This document shows, in pieces, positions 13,338 to 25,360 of a stretch of 64,000 bases of DNA. The first letter of the stretch is position 1, and each line of letters opens with the position of its first letter. Origin of the DNA: Aulostomus chinensis (taxonomy: Eukaryota > Chordata > Actinopteri > Syngnathiformes > Aulostomidae); assembly GCA_037954235.1 (NCBI GenBank), contig JBBMOA010000001.1:5284001-5348000 (forward strand), given 5' to 3'. Position numbers and translations under genes: made by a program. The notes under the pieces were generated by a model, which saw only the letters and a list, made by a program, of their open reading frames with translations, did no database searches and had not been told where the DNA came from.

Positions 13338-16300
13338 CAATGATGCTGTCAGTAATGTAGTGAGAGATGCTACGAACCTCAACATGATGCTACAGTAATG
13401 TAGTGAGAGTTGCTACGAACCTCAACATGATGCTACAGTTATGTAGTGAGAGTTGCTATGATGCTCAAAATGATGTTGACAGTAATGCAGTAAGATTTGC
13501 TAAAACTCTCAAAATAATGCTACAGTGATGTAGTGAGAGTTGCTACTAAACAAAGAAATGATGCTACAGTGATGTAGTGAGAGGTCCTACTCATCTCAAA
13601 ATGATGCTACAGTGATGTAGTGAGAGTTCCTACTCATCTCAAAATGATGCTACAGTAATGTAGTGACAGTTGTGACGAACCTCAAAATGATGCTAAAGTG
13701 TTGTGATGAGAGTTGCGACTAACCAAAGAAATGATGCTACAGTGATGTAGTGACATTTGCTACTAATCTAAAAATGATGCTAAAGCGATGTAATGAGAGT
13801 TGCTATTCATTTCAAAAAATGCTAAAGTGATGTAATGAGAGTTGCTACTAACCTCAGAAATGATGCTACAGTGATGTAGTGAGAGTTGCTACTAACCTTA
13901 AAATGATGCTGACAGTGATGTAGTGAGAGTTGCAACGAACCTTAAAATGATGCTACAGTGACTTCATGAGAGTTGCTCCTAACCTAAGAAATGATGCTAC
14001 AGTGATGTGATGAGAGTTGCCACTCATCTCAAAATGATAATAAAGTGATGTAATGAGAGTTCCTACTAATTTAAAAATGAAGCTAAAGTGACGTCATGAG
14101 AGTTGCTACTAACCTCAGAAATGATGCTTACAGTAATGTCATGAGAGTTGCGACGAACCTCATCATGGTGCTAACAGTAATGTCATGAGAGTTGCTACTA
14201 ACCTAAGAAATGATGCTACAGTGATGTAATAAATTGCTATTAACCTAAAAATGATGCTACAGTCATGTAGTGAGAGTTGCTACTAACCTCAAAATGATGC
14301 TGACAGTGATGTAGTGAGAGTTCTACTCATCTCAAAATTATGCTAAAGTGATGTAATGAGAGTTGCTACGAACCTAAGAAATGATGCTACAGTCATGTAG
14401 TGAGAGTTGCTACTCATCTCAAAACGATGCTTAAGTGATGTAATGAGAGTTGCCACTAACCTAAGAAATGATGCTAAAGTGATGTAGTGAGAGTTACTAT
14501 GATGCTCAAAATGATGCTGACAGTAATGTAGTAAGATTTGCTAAAACTCTCAAAATAATGCTACAGTGATGTAGTGAGAGTTGCTACGAACCTAAGAAAT
14601 GATGCTAAAGTGATGTAATGACAGTTGCTACGAACCTAAGAAATGATGCTACAGTGATGTAGTGAGAGTTGCGACTAAACAAAGAAATGATTCTACAGTG
14701 ATGTAATGAGAGTTGCTACTAACCTAAGAAATGATGCTACAGTGATGTGGTGAGAGTTGCCACTATGCTCAAAATGATGCTGACAGTAATGCAGTGAGAG
14801 TTACTTAAAACCTCAAAATGATGCTACAGTGATGTAATGAGAGTTGCTACTAACCTAAGAAATGATACTACAGTTATGTGGTGAGAGTTGCTACGAACCT
14901 AAGAAATGATGCTCAAGTGATGTAATGAGAGTTGCTACTAACCAAAGAAATGATGCTACAGTGATGTAGTGAGAGTTGCTACTAATCTAAAAATGATGCT
15001 AAAGTGATGTAGTGAGAGTTGCTACGAACCTCAAAATGATGCTACAGTGACTTCATGAGAGTTGCTCCTAACCTAAGAAATGATGCTACAGTGATGTAGT
15101 GAGAGTTGCTACTCATCTCAAAACGATGCTTCAGTGATGTCATGAGAGTTGCTACTAAACTAAGAAATGATGCTACAGTGATGTAGTGAGAGTTACTATG
15201 ATGCTCAAAATGATGCTCACAGTAATGTAGTAAGATTTGCTAAAACTCTCAAAATAATGCTACAGTGATGGAGTGAGAGTTGCTACGAACCTAAGAAATG
15301 ATGCTACAGTGATGGAGTGAGAGTTGCTACGAACCTAAGAAATGATGCTACAGTAATGTAGTGAGAGTTGCTACGAACCTCATAATGATGCTGAAGTGAT
15401 GTAATGAGAGTTGCTACTAACCTTAAAATGATGCTGACAGTGATGTAGTGAGAGTTGCAACGAACCTTAAAATGATGCTACAGTGACTTCATGAGAGTTG
15501 CTCCTAACCTAAGAAATGATGCTACAGTGATGTGATGAGAGTTGCCACTCATCTCAAAATGATAATAGTGATGTAATGAGAGTTCCTACTAATTTAAAAA
15601 TGAAGCTAAAGTGACGTCATGAGAGTTGCTACTAACCTCAGAAATGATGCTACAGTGATGTAGTGAGAGTTGCTATTAACCAAAGGAATGATGCAACAGT
15701 GATGAAGTGAGAGTTGCTACGAACCTCATAATGATGCTGAAGAGATGTAATGAGAGTTGCTACGAACCGAAGAAATGATGCTCCAGTGATTTAGTGAGAG
15801 TTGCTACTGACCTCAAAATGATGTTGACAGTGATGTAGTGAGGGTTGCTACTAACCTAAGTAAGGATGTTACAGTGATGTAGTGAGAGTTGCTACTAACC
15901 TAAGAAAGGATGCTACAGTGATGTGATGAGAGTTGCTAATCATCTCAAAATGATGCTAAAGTGATGTAATGAGAGTTGCTCAGAATTTCAAAATTATGCT
16001 AAAGTGATGTAATGAGAGTTGCTACAAACCTAAGAAATGATGCTACAGTGATGTGGTGAGAGTTGCTACGAACCTCAAAATGATGCTACAGTCATGTAGT
16101 GAGAGTTGCTACAAACCTCAAAATGATGCTGACAGTAATGTACTGAGAATTTCTGCTTACCTCAAAATAAGGCTGCAGTGATGTAGTGAGAGTTGCTACT
16201 CATCTCAAAATGATACTACAGTGATGTAATGAGAGTTGCTACTAATTTCAAAATGATGCTGAATAGATGTAATGACAGTTGCTGCAAACCTAAGAAATTA

Positions 16301-16933
16301 TGCGACAGTGATGCAGTGAGACTTGCTACTAATCTCAAAATGATGCTAATGTGATGTCATGAGAGTTGATTAAAACCTCAAAATGATGCTACAGTCATGT
16401 CGTGAGACTTGCTTCTAACCTTAAAATGATGCTGACAGTGATGTAGTGAGAGTTGCTACGAACCTAAAAATGATGTTACAGTGACTTCATGAGAGTTGCT
16501 CCTAACCTAAGAAATGATGCTACAGTGGTGTGATGAGAGTTGCTACTCATCTCAAAATGATGCTAAAGTGATGTAATGAGAGTTCCTACTAATTTAAAAA
16601 TGATGTTAAAATGATGAAGTGAGACTTGCTTCTAACTTTAAAATGATGCTGACAGTGATGTAGTGAGAGTTGCTACGTACCTCAAAATGATGCTACAGTG
16701 ACTTAATGAGAGTTGCTCCTAAACTAAGAAATGATGCTACAGTGATGTAATAAATTGCTACTAACCTAAAAATGATGCTGCAGTCATGTAGTGAGAGCTG
16801 CTACTCAGCTCAAAATGATGCTACAGTGATGTGGTGAGAGCTGCTACTCATCTCAAAATGATGCTACAGTGATGTGGTGAGAGCTGCTACTATGCTAAAA
16901 TGATGCTCACAGTAATCTTGTGAGAGTTGCTTA

Positions 16934-17002
16934 GATTCAAGATTGCTTTATTGTCCTTAACCATGGTGGAAATGTCAACGAAATTTTCTTTACATTTTTT
17001 TC
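16934..17002. mobile_element. 69-bp non-satellite insertion inside the left array
   Basis: Between the satellite words GAGAGTTGCTTA and AAAACCTCAAAATG lies about 69 bp unrelated to the monomer. It includes AGATTCAAGATTGCTTTATT, a CCATGG, and CAACGAAATTTTCTTTACAT followed by a T run. The string 'CTTTATTGTC...CAACGAAATT' resembles 3' ends of interspersed elements common in fish genomes; that is recollection, not a search. Removing it restores a normal monomer. No clear target-site duplication was seen, but the flanking A/T bases make one hard to judge. Confidence 0.6.
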
Positions 17003-19249
17003 AAAACCTCAAAATGATGCTATAGTGATGTCGTGAGAGTTGCTACTAACCTCATAATGATGCTTACAGTAATGTCATGAGAGTTGCGACTAACCTCATC
17101 ATGGTGCTAACAGTAATGTCATGAGAGTTGCTACTAACCCAAGAAATGATGCTCCAGTGATGTGTAGAGAGTTGCTAAAAACCTCAAAATGATGCTAAAA
17201 GTGATATAATGAGTTTCGAAAAAAACTTAAAATAATGCGATAGTAATGTGGTGAGAGTTGCTCCTTTCCTCAAAATGACGCTGAGAGTAATCTAGCAAGA
17301 TTTGCTAAAAATCTCAAAACGATGCTTAAGTGATGTAATGAGAGTTGCTACTAATCTAAGAAATGATGCTACAGTGATGTAGTGAGAGTTGCTATGATGC
17401 TCAAAATGATGCTGACAGTAATGTAGTAAGATTTGCTAAAACTCTAAAAGTAATGCTACAGTGATGGAGTGAGAGTTGCTACTAAACAAAGAAATGATGC
17501 TACAGTGATGTAGTGAGAGTTGCTACTCATCTCAAAATGATGCTAAAGTGATGTAATGAGAGTTGCTACTAACCTAAGAAATGATGCTACAGTGATGTAA
17601 TAAATTGCTACTAACCTAAAAATGATGCTACAGTCATGTAGTGAGAATTGCTACTAACCTCAAAATGATGCTGACAGTGATGTAGTGAGAGTTCTACTCA
17701 TCTCAAAATGATGCTAAAGTGATGTAATGAGAGTTGCTACGAACCTAAGAAATGATGCTACAGTCATGTAGTGAGAGTTGCTACTCATCTCAAAACGATG
17801 CTTAAGTGATGTAATGAGAGTTGCCACTAACCTAAGAAATGATGCTAAAGTGATGTAGTGAGAGTTACTATGATGCTCAAAATGATGCTGACAGTAATGT
17901 AGTAAGATTTGCTAAAACTCTCAAAGTAATGCTACAGTGATGTAGTGAGAGTTGCTACGAACCTAAGAAATGATGCTACAGTAATGTAATGACAGTTGCT
18001 ACGAACCTAAGAAATGATGCTACAGTGATGTAGTGAGAGTTGCGACTAAACAAAGAAATGATGCTAAAGTGATGTCATGAGAGTTGCTACTAAACTAAGA
18101 AATGATGCTACAGTGATGTAGTGAGAGTTACTATGATGCTCAAAATGATGCTCACAGTAATGTAGTAAGATTTGCTAAAACTCTCAAAATAATGCTACAG
18201 TGATGGAGTGAGAGTTGCTACGAACCTAAGAAATGATGCTGCAGTAATGTAATGACAGTTGCTACGAACCTAAGAAATGATGCCACAGTGATGTAGTGAG
18301 AGTTGCTACTAAACAAAGAAATGATGCTACAGTGATGAAGTGAGAGTTGCTACTGATCTCAAAATGATGCTAAGGTGATGTAATGAGAGTTGCTACTAAC
18401 CTAAGAAATGATGCTACAGTGATGTGGTGAGAGTTGCCACTATGCTCAAAATGATGCTGACAGTAATGCAGTGAGAGTTACTTAAAACCTCAAAATGATG
18501 CTGACAGTGATGTAGTGAGAGTTCTACTCATCTCAAAATGATGCTAAAGTGATGTCATGAGAGTTGCTACTAACCTAAGAAATGATGCTACAGTGATGTA
18601 GTGAGAGTTGCTACTAACCTAAGAAATGATGCTACAGTGATGTAGTGAGAGTTGCTACTAACCAAAGAAATGATGCTAAAGTAATGTAATGACAGTTGCT
18701 ACGAACCTAAGAAATGATGCTACAGTCATGTAGTGAGAGTTGCTACTAACCAAAGAAATGATACTACAGTGATGTAGTGAGAGTTGCTACTCATCTCAAA
18801 ACGATGCTTAAGTGATGTAATGAGAGTTGCTACTAACCTAAGAAATGATGCTACAGTAATGTAGTGAGAGTTACTATGATGCTCAAAATGATGCTGACAG
18901 TAATGTAGTAAGATTTGCTAAAACTCTCAAAATAATGCGACAGTGATGGAGTGAGAGTTGCGAAGAACCTAATAAATGATGCTACAGTAATGTAATGACA
19001 GTTGCTACGAACCTAAGAAATGATGCTCCAGTGATGTAGTGAGAGTTGCTACTAAACAAAGAAATGATGCTACAGTGATGTAATGAGAGTTGCGACTAAC
19101 CTCAGAAATGATGCTACAGTGATGTAGTGAGGGTTGCTAGGAACCTAAGAAATGATGCTACAGTAATGTAGTGAGAGTTGCTACGAACCTCATAATGATG
19201 CTGAAGTGATGTAATGAGAGTTGCTACGAACCGAAGAAATGATGCTACA

Positions 19250-22200
19250 GTGATGTAGTGAGAGTTGCTACTGACCTCAAAATGATGTTGACAGTGATGT
19301 AGTGAGGGTTGCTACTAACCTAAGAAAGGATGCTACAGTGATGTGATGAGAGTTGCTAATCATCTCAAAATGATGCTAAAGTGATGTAATGAGAGTTGTT
19401 AAGAATTTCAAAATATGCTAAAGTGATGTAATGAGAGTTGCTTCAAACCTAAGAAATGATGCTACAGTGATGTGGTGAGAGATGCTACGAACCTCAAAAT
19501 GATGCCACAGTGACTTAATTAGAGTTGCTCCTAACCTAAGAAATGATGCTACAGTGATGTAATAAATTGCTACTAACCTAAAAATGATGCTACAGTCATG
19601 TAGTGAGAGTTGCTACTAACCTCAAAATGATGCGAACAGTAATGTACTGAGAATTTCTGCTTACCTCAAAATAAGGCTGCAGTGATGTCGTGAGAGTTGC
19701 TACTCATCTCAAAATGATGCCACAGTGATGTAATGAGAGTTGCTACTAACCTAAGAAATGATGCTACAGTAATGTAATGACAGTTGCTACGAACCTAAGA
19801 AATGATGCTACAGTGATGCAGTGAGAGTTGCCACTAAACAAAGAAATGATGCTACAGTGATGTAGTGAGAGTTGCTACTCATCTCAAAATGATGCTAAGG
19901 TGATGTAATGAGAGTTGCTACTAACCTAAGAAATGATGCTAAAGTGATGTGGTGAGAGTTGCCACTATGCTAAAAATGATGCTGACAGTAATGCAGTGAG
20001 AGTTACTTAAAAACTCAAAATGATGCTACAGTGATGTAATGAGAGTTGCTACTAACCTAAGAAATGATACTACAGTGATGTGGTGAGAGTTGCTACTAAT
20101 CTAAAAATGATCCTAAAGTGATGTAATGAGAGTTGCTACTAACCAAAGAAATGATGCGACAGTGATGTAGTGAGAGTTGCTACTAATCTAAAAATGATGC
20201 TACAGTGATGTAGTGAGAGTTGCTACGAACCTCAAAATGATGCTACAGTGACTTCATGAGAGTTGCTCCTAACCTCAGAAAATGATGCTACAGTGATGTC
20301 GTGAGAGTTGCGACGAACCGAAGAAATGATGCTATAGTAATGTAGTGAGAGTTGCTACGAACCTCATAATGATGCTGAAGTGATGTAATGAGAGTTGCTA
20401 CTAACCTCATAATGATGCTAGAGTGATGTAATGAGAGTTGCTACGAACCGAAGAAATGATGCTACAGTGATGTAGTGAGAGTTGCTACTGACCTCAAAAT
20501 GATGTTGACAGTGATGTAGTGAGGGTTGCTACTAACCTAAGAAATGATGCTACAGTGATGAAGTGAGAGTTGCTACTCATCTCAAAATGATGCTAAGGTG
20601 ATGTATTGAGAGTTGCTACTAACCTAAGAAATGATGCTACAGTGATGTGGTGAGAGTTGCCACTATGCTCAAAATGATGCTGACAGTAATGCAGTGAGTT
20701 ACTTAAAACCTCAAAATGATGCTGACAGTGATGTAGTGAGAGTTGCTACTGACCTCAAAATGATGTTGACAGTGATGTAGTGAGGGTTGCTACTAACCTA
20801 AGAAAGGATGCTACAGTGATGTGATGAGAGTTGCTAATCATCTCAAAATGATGCTAAAGTGATGTAATGAGAGTTGTTAAGAATTTCAAAATTATGCTAA
20901 AGTGATGTAATGAGAGTTGCTTCAAACCTAAGAAATGATGCTACAGTGATGTGGTGAGAGATGCTACGAACCTCAAAATGATGCCACAGTGACTTAATTA
21001 GAGTTGCTCCTAACCTAAGAAATGATGCTACAGTGATGTAATAAATTGCTGCTAACCTAAAAATGATGCTACAGTCATGTAGTGAGAGTTGCTACTAACC
21101 TCAAAATGATGCTAACAGTAATGTACTGAGAATTTCTGCTTACCTCAAAATAAGGCTGCAGTGATGTCGTGAGAGTTGCTACTCATCTCAAAATGATGCC
21201 ACAGTGATGTAATGAGAGTTGCTACTAACCTAAGAAATGATGCTACAGTAATGTAATGACAGTTGCTACGAACCTAAGAAATGATGCGACAGTGATGCAG
21301 TGAGAGTTGCCACTAAACAAAGAAATGATGCTACAGTGATGTAGTGAGAGTTGCTACTCATCTCAAAATGATGCTAAGGTGATGTAATGAGAGTTGCTAC
21401 TAACCTAAGAAATGATGCTAAAGTGATGTGGTGAGAGTTGCCACTATGCTAAAAATGATGCTGACAGTAATGCAGTGAGAGTTACTTAAAAACTCAAAAT
21501 GATGCTACAGTGATGTAATGAGAGTTGCTACTAACCTAAGAAATGATACTACAGTGATGTGGTGAGAGTTGCTACTAATCAAATAATGATCCTAAAGTGA
21601 TGTAATTAGAGTTGCTACTAACCAAAGAAATGATGCGACAGTGATGTAGTGAGAGTTGCTACTAATCTAAAAATGATGCTAAAGTGATGTAGTGAGAGTT
21701 GCTACGAACCTCAAAATGATGCTACAGTGACTTCATGAGAGTTGCTCCTAACCTTAGAAAATGATGCTACAGTGATGTAGTGAGAGTTGCTACTGACCTC
21801 AAAATGATGTTGACAGTGATGTAGTGAGGGTTGCTACTAACCTAAGAAAGGATGCTACAGTGATGTGATGAGAGTTGCTAATCATCTCAAAATGATGCTA
21901 AAGTGATGTAATGAGAGTTGTTCAGAATTTCAAAATTATGCTAAAGTGATGTAATGAGAGTTGCTAATCATCTCAAAATGATGCTAAAGTGATGTAATGA
22001 GAGTTGCTAAGAATTTCAAAATTATGCTAAAGTGATGTCATGAGAGTTGCTTCAAACCTAAGAAATGATGCTACAGTGATGTGGTGAGAGATGCTACGAA
22101 CCTCAAAATGATGCCACAGTGACTTAATGAGAGTTGCTCCTAACCTAAGAAATGATGCTACAGTGATGTAATAAATTGCTACTAACCTAAAAATGATGCT

Positions 22201-22380
22201 ACAGTCTTGTAGTAAGAGTTGATACTAACCTCAAAATGATGCCACAGTGATGTAATGAGAGTTGCTACTAACCTAAGAAATGATGCTACAGTAATGTAAT
22301 GACAGTTGCTACGAACCTAAGAAATGATGCTACAGTGATGCAGTGAGAGTTGCTACTAAACAAAGAAATGATACTACAGT
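19250..22380 (+). repeat. About 1.04-kb block present three times in domain B
   Basis: A segment opening with AGAGTTGCTACTGACCTC and containing the rare words TACTGAGAATTTCTGC and AATAAGGCTGCAGTG starts at 19,261, 20,739 and 21,783. Copies 1 and 2 are offset by 1,478-1,479; the 1-nt change falls at AAAATATGC against AAAATTATGC. Copies 2 and 3 are directly adjacent, offset 1,044. Copy 3 is partial and carries an extra internal duplication of about two monomers near 21,960-22,030. Confidence 0.75.
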
Positions 22381-23828
22381 GATGTGGTGAGAGTTGCTAC
22401 TAATCTAAAAATGATCCTAAAGTGATGTAATGAGAGTTGCTACTAACCAAAGAAATGATGCTACAGTGATGTAGTGAGAGTTGCTACTAATCTAAAAATG
22501 ATGCTAAATTATGTAGTGGGAGTTGCTACGAACCTCAAAATGATGCTACAGTGACTTCATGAGAGTTGCTACTAACCAAAGAAATGATGCTACAGTGATG
22601 TCGTGAGAGTTGCTACTAATCTAAAAATGATGCTAAAGTGATGTAGTGAGAGTTGCTACGAACCTCAAAATGATGCTACAGTGACTTCATGAGAGTTGCT
22701 ACTAACCTAAGAAATGATGCTACAGTGATGTGGTGAGAGTTGCTACTAATCTAAAAATGATCCTAAAGTGATGTAATGACAGTTCCTACTAACCTAAGAA
22801 ATGATGCTACAGTGATGTAGTGAGACTTGCTACTAATCTCAAAATGATGCTAAAGTGATGTCATGAGAGTTGATTAAAACCTCAAAATGATGCTAGTCAT
22901 GTCGTGAGAGTTGCTACGAACCTCAAAATAATGCTGAATTGATGTAGTGAGAGTTGCTACTAATGTCAAAATGATGCTAAAGTGATGTAATGAGAGTTGC
23001 AATCCAATCTCAGAATGATGCCAGTGATGTAATGAGAGTTTCTTCTAACCTAAGAAATGATGCTACAGTGATGTAGTGAGAGTTGCTACTTACCTAAGAA
23101 AGGGTACTGCAGTGATGTGATGAGTTGCTAATCATCTCAAAACGATGCTGAAGTGATGCAATGAGAGTTTCTACTAACCTAAGAAATTATTCTTCATTTA
23201 TGTGATGAGAGTTGCTCATCATCTTAAAATGATGCTACAGTGACTTAATAAGAGTTGCTCCTAACCCAAGAAATGATGCTACAGTGATGTAATGAGAGTT
23301 GCTATTAATTACCAAATGATGCTACAGTGATGTGGTGAGAGTTGCTAAAAACCTCAAAATGATGCTAAAAGTGATATAATGAGAGTTTCTAAAAACCTTA
23401 AAATAATGCGAAAGTAATGTGGTGAGAGTTGCTCCTCACAGTGATGTAGTGAGAGTTGCGACTGACCTCAAAATGATGTTGACAGTGATGTCGTGAGAGT
23501 TGCTACTAACCTAAGAAATGATGCTACAGTGATGTGATGAGAGTTGCTAATCATCTCAAAATGATGCTAAGATGATGTAATGAGAGTTTCTCGTAACCTA
23601 CGAAATGATGCTAAAGTGATGTGGTGAGAGTTGGTATTAATTTCAAAAAATGCTAAAGTGATGTAATGAGAGTTGCTACTAATGTCAAAATGATTCTAAA
23701 GTGATGTAATGAGAGTTGCTACTAACCTAAAAATGATGTTGACAGTAATGTAGTAAGACTTTCTGTTGACCTCAAAATGAAGCTACAGTGATGCAGTAAG
23801 AGTTGCTACGAACCTCAAAATGATGCAG

Positions 23829-24443
23829 GGTGACTTTGTGGAAAGTCTTGCACTCCCAACACATTCATTCTCACTAATGCAGTGACAGGTCAGAGCCAAG
23901 GGAGCCTCCATGTCCACAGATGTCCACATGGCAGCTGGACTTCCTTTTTCACTCCTTCCCGTTCCTCCTGGTACTTTTTGGCCACCGTTTGTTTGATGGT
24001 CTGAAAATGACACCCAGAGTAAATCAATACATTGAAATTAAAGATGAAATAAACTGGAGACATCAACGACTGCTTTAGATCATTTCCACACAAACCTTTC
24101 TGGTTGGCAAACATATGAGGCTCAAGGACCTGAACCAGTTCCCTGAACCCTTCCCTCTCAACAGTGCTGAGGGGCTGGCAGTCCTTCAGGATGAAATTCA
24201 GCAGAGCCTAATCCAGCATCTGCTTCCTGGAAGCTGGATGGTTAAAGATGAAGGAGAGAAGAAATGAATAGGAATTAATGATCAATGAAGCAACTGTGAG
24301 TCAGTTGGAGAGTGGCTGTATACCTGAGTTCATCCTGGTGGATCTGGGACTTCATTCTCATGCCTGGCCCCATCATGCCTCAGCACTGAAGAGGTGCTTT
24401 TGTTGAGATGAGACGCTTCTGTCCAACAAGTGCGACATTCAAC
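23829..24443 (-). pseudogene. BED-finger / hAT (ZBED-like) transposase gene relic
   Basis: Three exon-like pieces read on the minus strand. 24,443-24,324: after a TTTTCTGCAG acceptor comes VECRTC...KSTSSVLRHDGARHE, the C-x2-C...H-x4-H pattern of a BED zinc finger, ending at donor CAG|GTATAC. 24,233-24,096: 'LLNFILKDCQPLSTVE' then 'GFRELVQVLEP', typical of the hAT region after the BED finger. 24,000 to about 23,829: after TCATTTTCAG comes TIKQTVAKKYQEEREGVKKE, then in another frame MWTSVDMEAPLALTCH, the hAT 'TxDxWTS' segment. Lesions: an in-frame TAG before ALLNF, a TGA near the end of the first exon, a frameshift near 23,940, and Ala where the hAT motif has its catalytic Asp. The relic stops at the satellite edge, so the catalytic C-terminus is missing. 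Family calls rest on motif recollection. Not functional. Confidence 0.75.
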
Positions 24444-25002
24444 CTGCAGAAAAGAACATGAGTACTCAGCTAAAAGTTCCTTTCTTCATGGTGACTGGTG
24501 TTTCTTAGTCTTAGACCACCAGGTTTCCAATGAGGTGTATCGGATACGTTGTTGTGTGCCGCTGAAATCCGTCCAATTCCGGCGTTGTTTCCTCATGAAA
24601 TATGTTTGCCTTAAAGCTCATTAAAGTGTTGCACCACAATATCGTTCACCATAACTGAGTCAACTTCAAGATAACCTACTTCTACATTCCAGTCCCGGCT
24701 GCTCCTGTTCTGCTGCAGTCCAGAAAACAACAACCCGATACAATTGGCGCTCCTTCCCACAGCTCCGGCCCGGATCCGCATGGTTCCGCTGACTGACTGT
24801 GAGACGCGCTCCCTCCAGGGTGGCACAGCCCGATGGGGGTCCTTATCTGGCACGGGGGCGTAAAACAGGTGCGACTGGAAAGCCTGGTTTATTCTGCGTC
24901 GAGGGAACGCGTTGCTCTGCAATACACCGCCAAGCCGCTAGGGGGTGTGGCTTTGTCTTTGTATTGTTTACGGGGCTCTTGTCGGATTCCTTGGTTTTCT
25001 TC
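24444..25002. other. Spacer between the hAT relic and MADF relic, GC-rich in its second half
   Basis: No gene is supported on either strand. The first 200 bp are of mixed composition. From about 24,700 the sequence becomes GC- and CpG-rich (CTCCGGCCCGGATCCGC, GCGTCGAGGGAACGCG, CCGCTAGGGGG). Open frames here are long mainly because stop codons are rare in GC-rich DNA; none shows a domain I recognise. The region may be part of the same transposon-like element as the MADF relic, or the upstream region of the hAT-like gene. Confidence 0.5.
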
Positions 25003-25134
25003 CGGTCACAGACAACAATTGTTGGCCATTTGTCAGTCTTTGTAGTGCCGCGAAGAGGAGTTGTAGAGGTGGTCGTACTTGAGCACCTCCTCGATAATCC
25101 TCTCTTCGGCTTGGTCTTTTTTTTCTTGGAGCTT
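25003..25134 (-). pseudogene. MADF-domain (Adf-1/Myb-SANT-like) gene start, broken
   Basis: The minus strand encodes KLQEKKDQAEERIIEEVL then KYDHLYNSSSRHYKD, followed by a TGA (25,035-25,033) and then QMANNC. 'LI.EV..y.hLY..s...YKD' followed by a W-containing helix is the pattern of the first half of a MADF DNA-binding domain. Such proteins occur as host genes and as accessory proteins of PIF/Harbinger transposons. There is no ATG in frame: the codon before KL is TAA, and the first Lys codon (AAG) could be a lost start. The stop falls in mid-domain and no second half can be followed, so I call it a relic. The adjacent CpG-rich palindromic sequence fits a Harbinger-type element end, but no terminal repeat pair was established. 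Confidence 0.55.
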
Positions 25135-25139
25135 TTACC

Positions 25140-25330
25140 ACAGAAACTTTGAAAATGGCGGTGTTGTGCTGCGACTGAACCGGAAAAAACGTTCTGAGCG
25201 GACCCATCACAGTCCTCGACGGTGACGTCACCACGCGTCGACGCGATGAGTAAGCAGGATTTTTTGGAGGCGCGTTTCAGGCTACGGCGTACGGTCTGCG
25301 TCGACGGCGTAGGTACGAATACTACTCGAC
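25140..25330. promoter_or_regulatory. CpG-rich stretch with two 12-bp palindromes, one a full CRE
   Basis: CpG-dense sequence upstream of the MADF relic. 25,221-25,232 is the perfect palindrome GGTGACGTCACC, whose centre TGACGTCA is the consensus CREB/ATF site. 25,234-25,245 is the perfect palindrome CGCGTCGACGCG. Further CGTCGACG occurs at about 25,299. The stretch could be promoter DNA of the relic gene or the end of a DNA transposon. There is no TATA box or supported start site. A short ATGGCGG context on the plus strand at about 25,155 leads only to an 8-codon frame. Confidence 0.4.
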
Positions 25331-25360
25331 ACAGAAGCATAAATCAGGCTTAAATCAGGC

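Larger units (their letters stand above)
1..13440 (+). repeat. Left array domain A (AAAAACCTC / CGAACCTC monomers)
   Basis: This stretch is dominated by monomers whose linker reads TTGCTAAAAACCTCAAAATG or TTGCTACGAACCTC, with frequent AGTAATGTATTAAGTTGCT short variants and GATGTCGGAAGAG variants. It contains several long internal duplications, annotated separately. The switch to domain B is at about 13,430-13,500, where TATGATGCTCAAAATGATG and TAAACAAAGAAATG monomers first appear. The boundary is judged by eye and could move by a few monomers. Confidence 0.8.
1..23826 (+). repeat. Left satellite array, 43-44 bp monomer
   Basis: Continuous head-to-tail array that begins before the window. Each monomer carries an A-rich box (CTCAAAATGATGCT), a core (ACAGTGATGTAGTGAGAG) and a variable linker (TTGCTACGAACCT, TTGCTAAAAACCT, TTGCTACTAACCTAAG). 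Monomer length is 43-44 bp by direct count, so the array holds roughly 550 monomers (length divided by period). Divergence is mostly substitutions, plus a common 1-2 nt variant (GCTGACAGTAATG). The array is uninterrupted apart from a 69-bp insertion near 16.93 kb. It carries no credible gene on either strand; open frames in it are translated repeat. It ends abruptly at 'AAAATGATGC' before the hAT-like relic. I do not recognise the satellite as a named family. Confidence 0.97.
13440..23826 (+). repeat. Left array domain B (CTAACCTAAGAAATG monomers)
   Basis: Same satellite family and orientation as domain A, but the linker is mostly TTGCTACTAACCTAAGAAATG or TAACCAAAG, with AGTGATGTAATGAGAG cores. 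A marker string TATGATGCTCAAAATGATG, then AGTAAGATTTGCTAAAACTC, recurs near 13,460, 14,500, 15,195, 17,395, 17,870, 18,130 and 18,870, which shows higher-order structure. A block at about 14,280-14,600 recurs at 17,650-17,970 with offset 3,371. The final 800 bp before the island (about 23,000-23,826) contain more irregular monomers. Confidence 0.8.

Noticed and set aside
1..23826. CRISPR-like regular repeats
   Set aside because: Monomers abut directly with no unique spacers, the arrays extend for tens of kilobases, and the context is eukaryotic.
24611..25340. Overlapping 70-165 codon frames on both strands of the GC-rich stretch
   Set aside because: GC-rich DNA with few stops. Apart from the short MADF segment, which lies in another frame, no domain or splice support was found.
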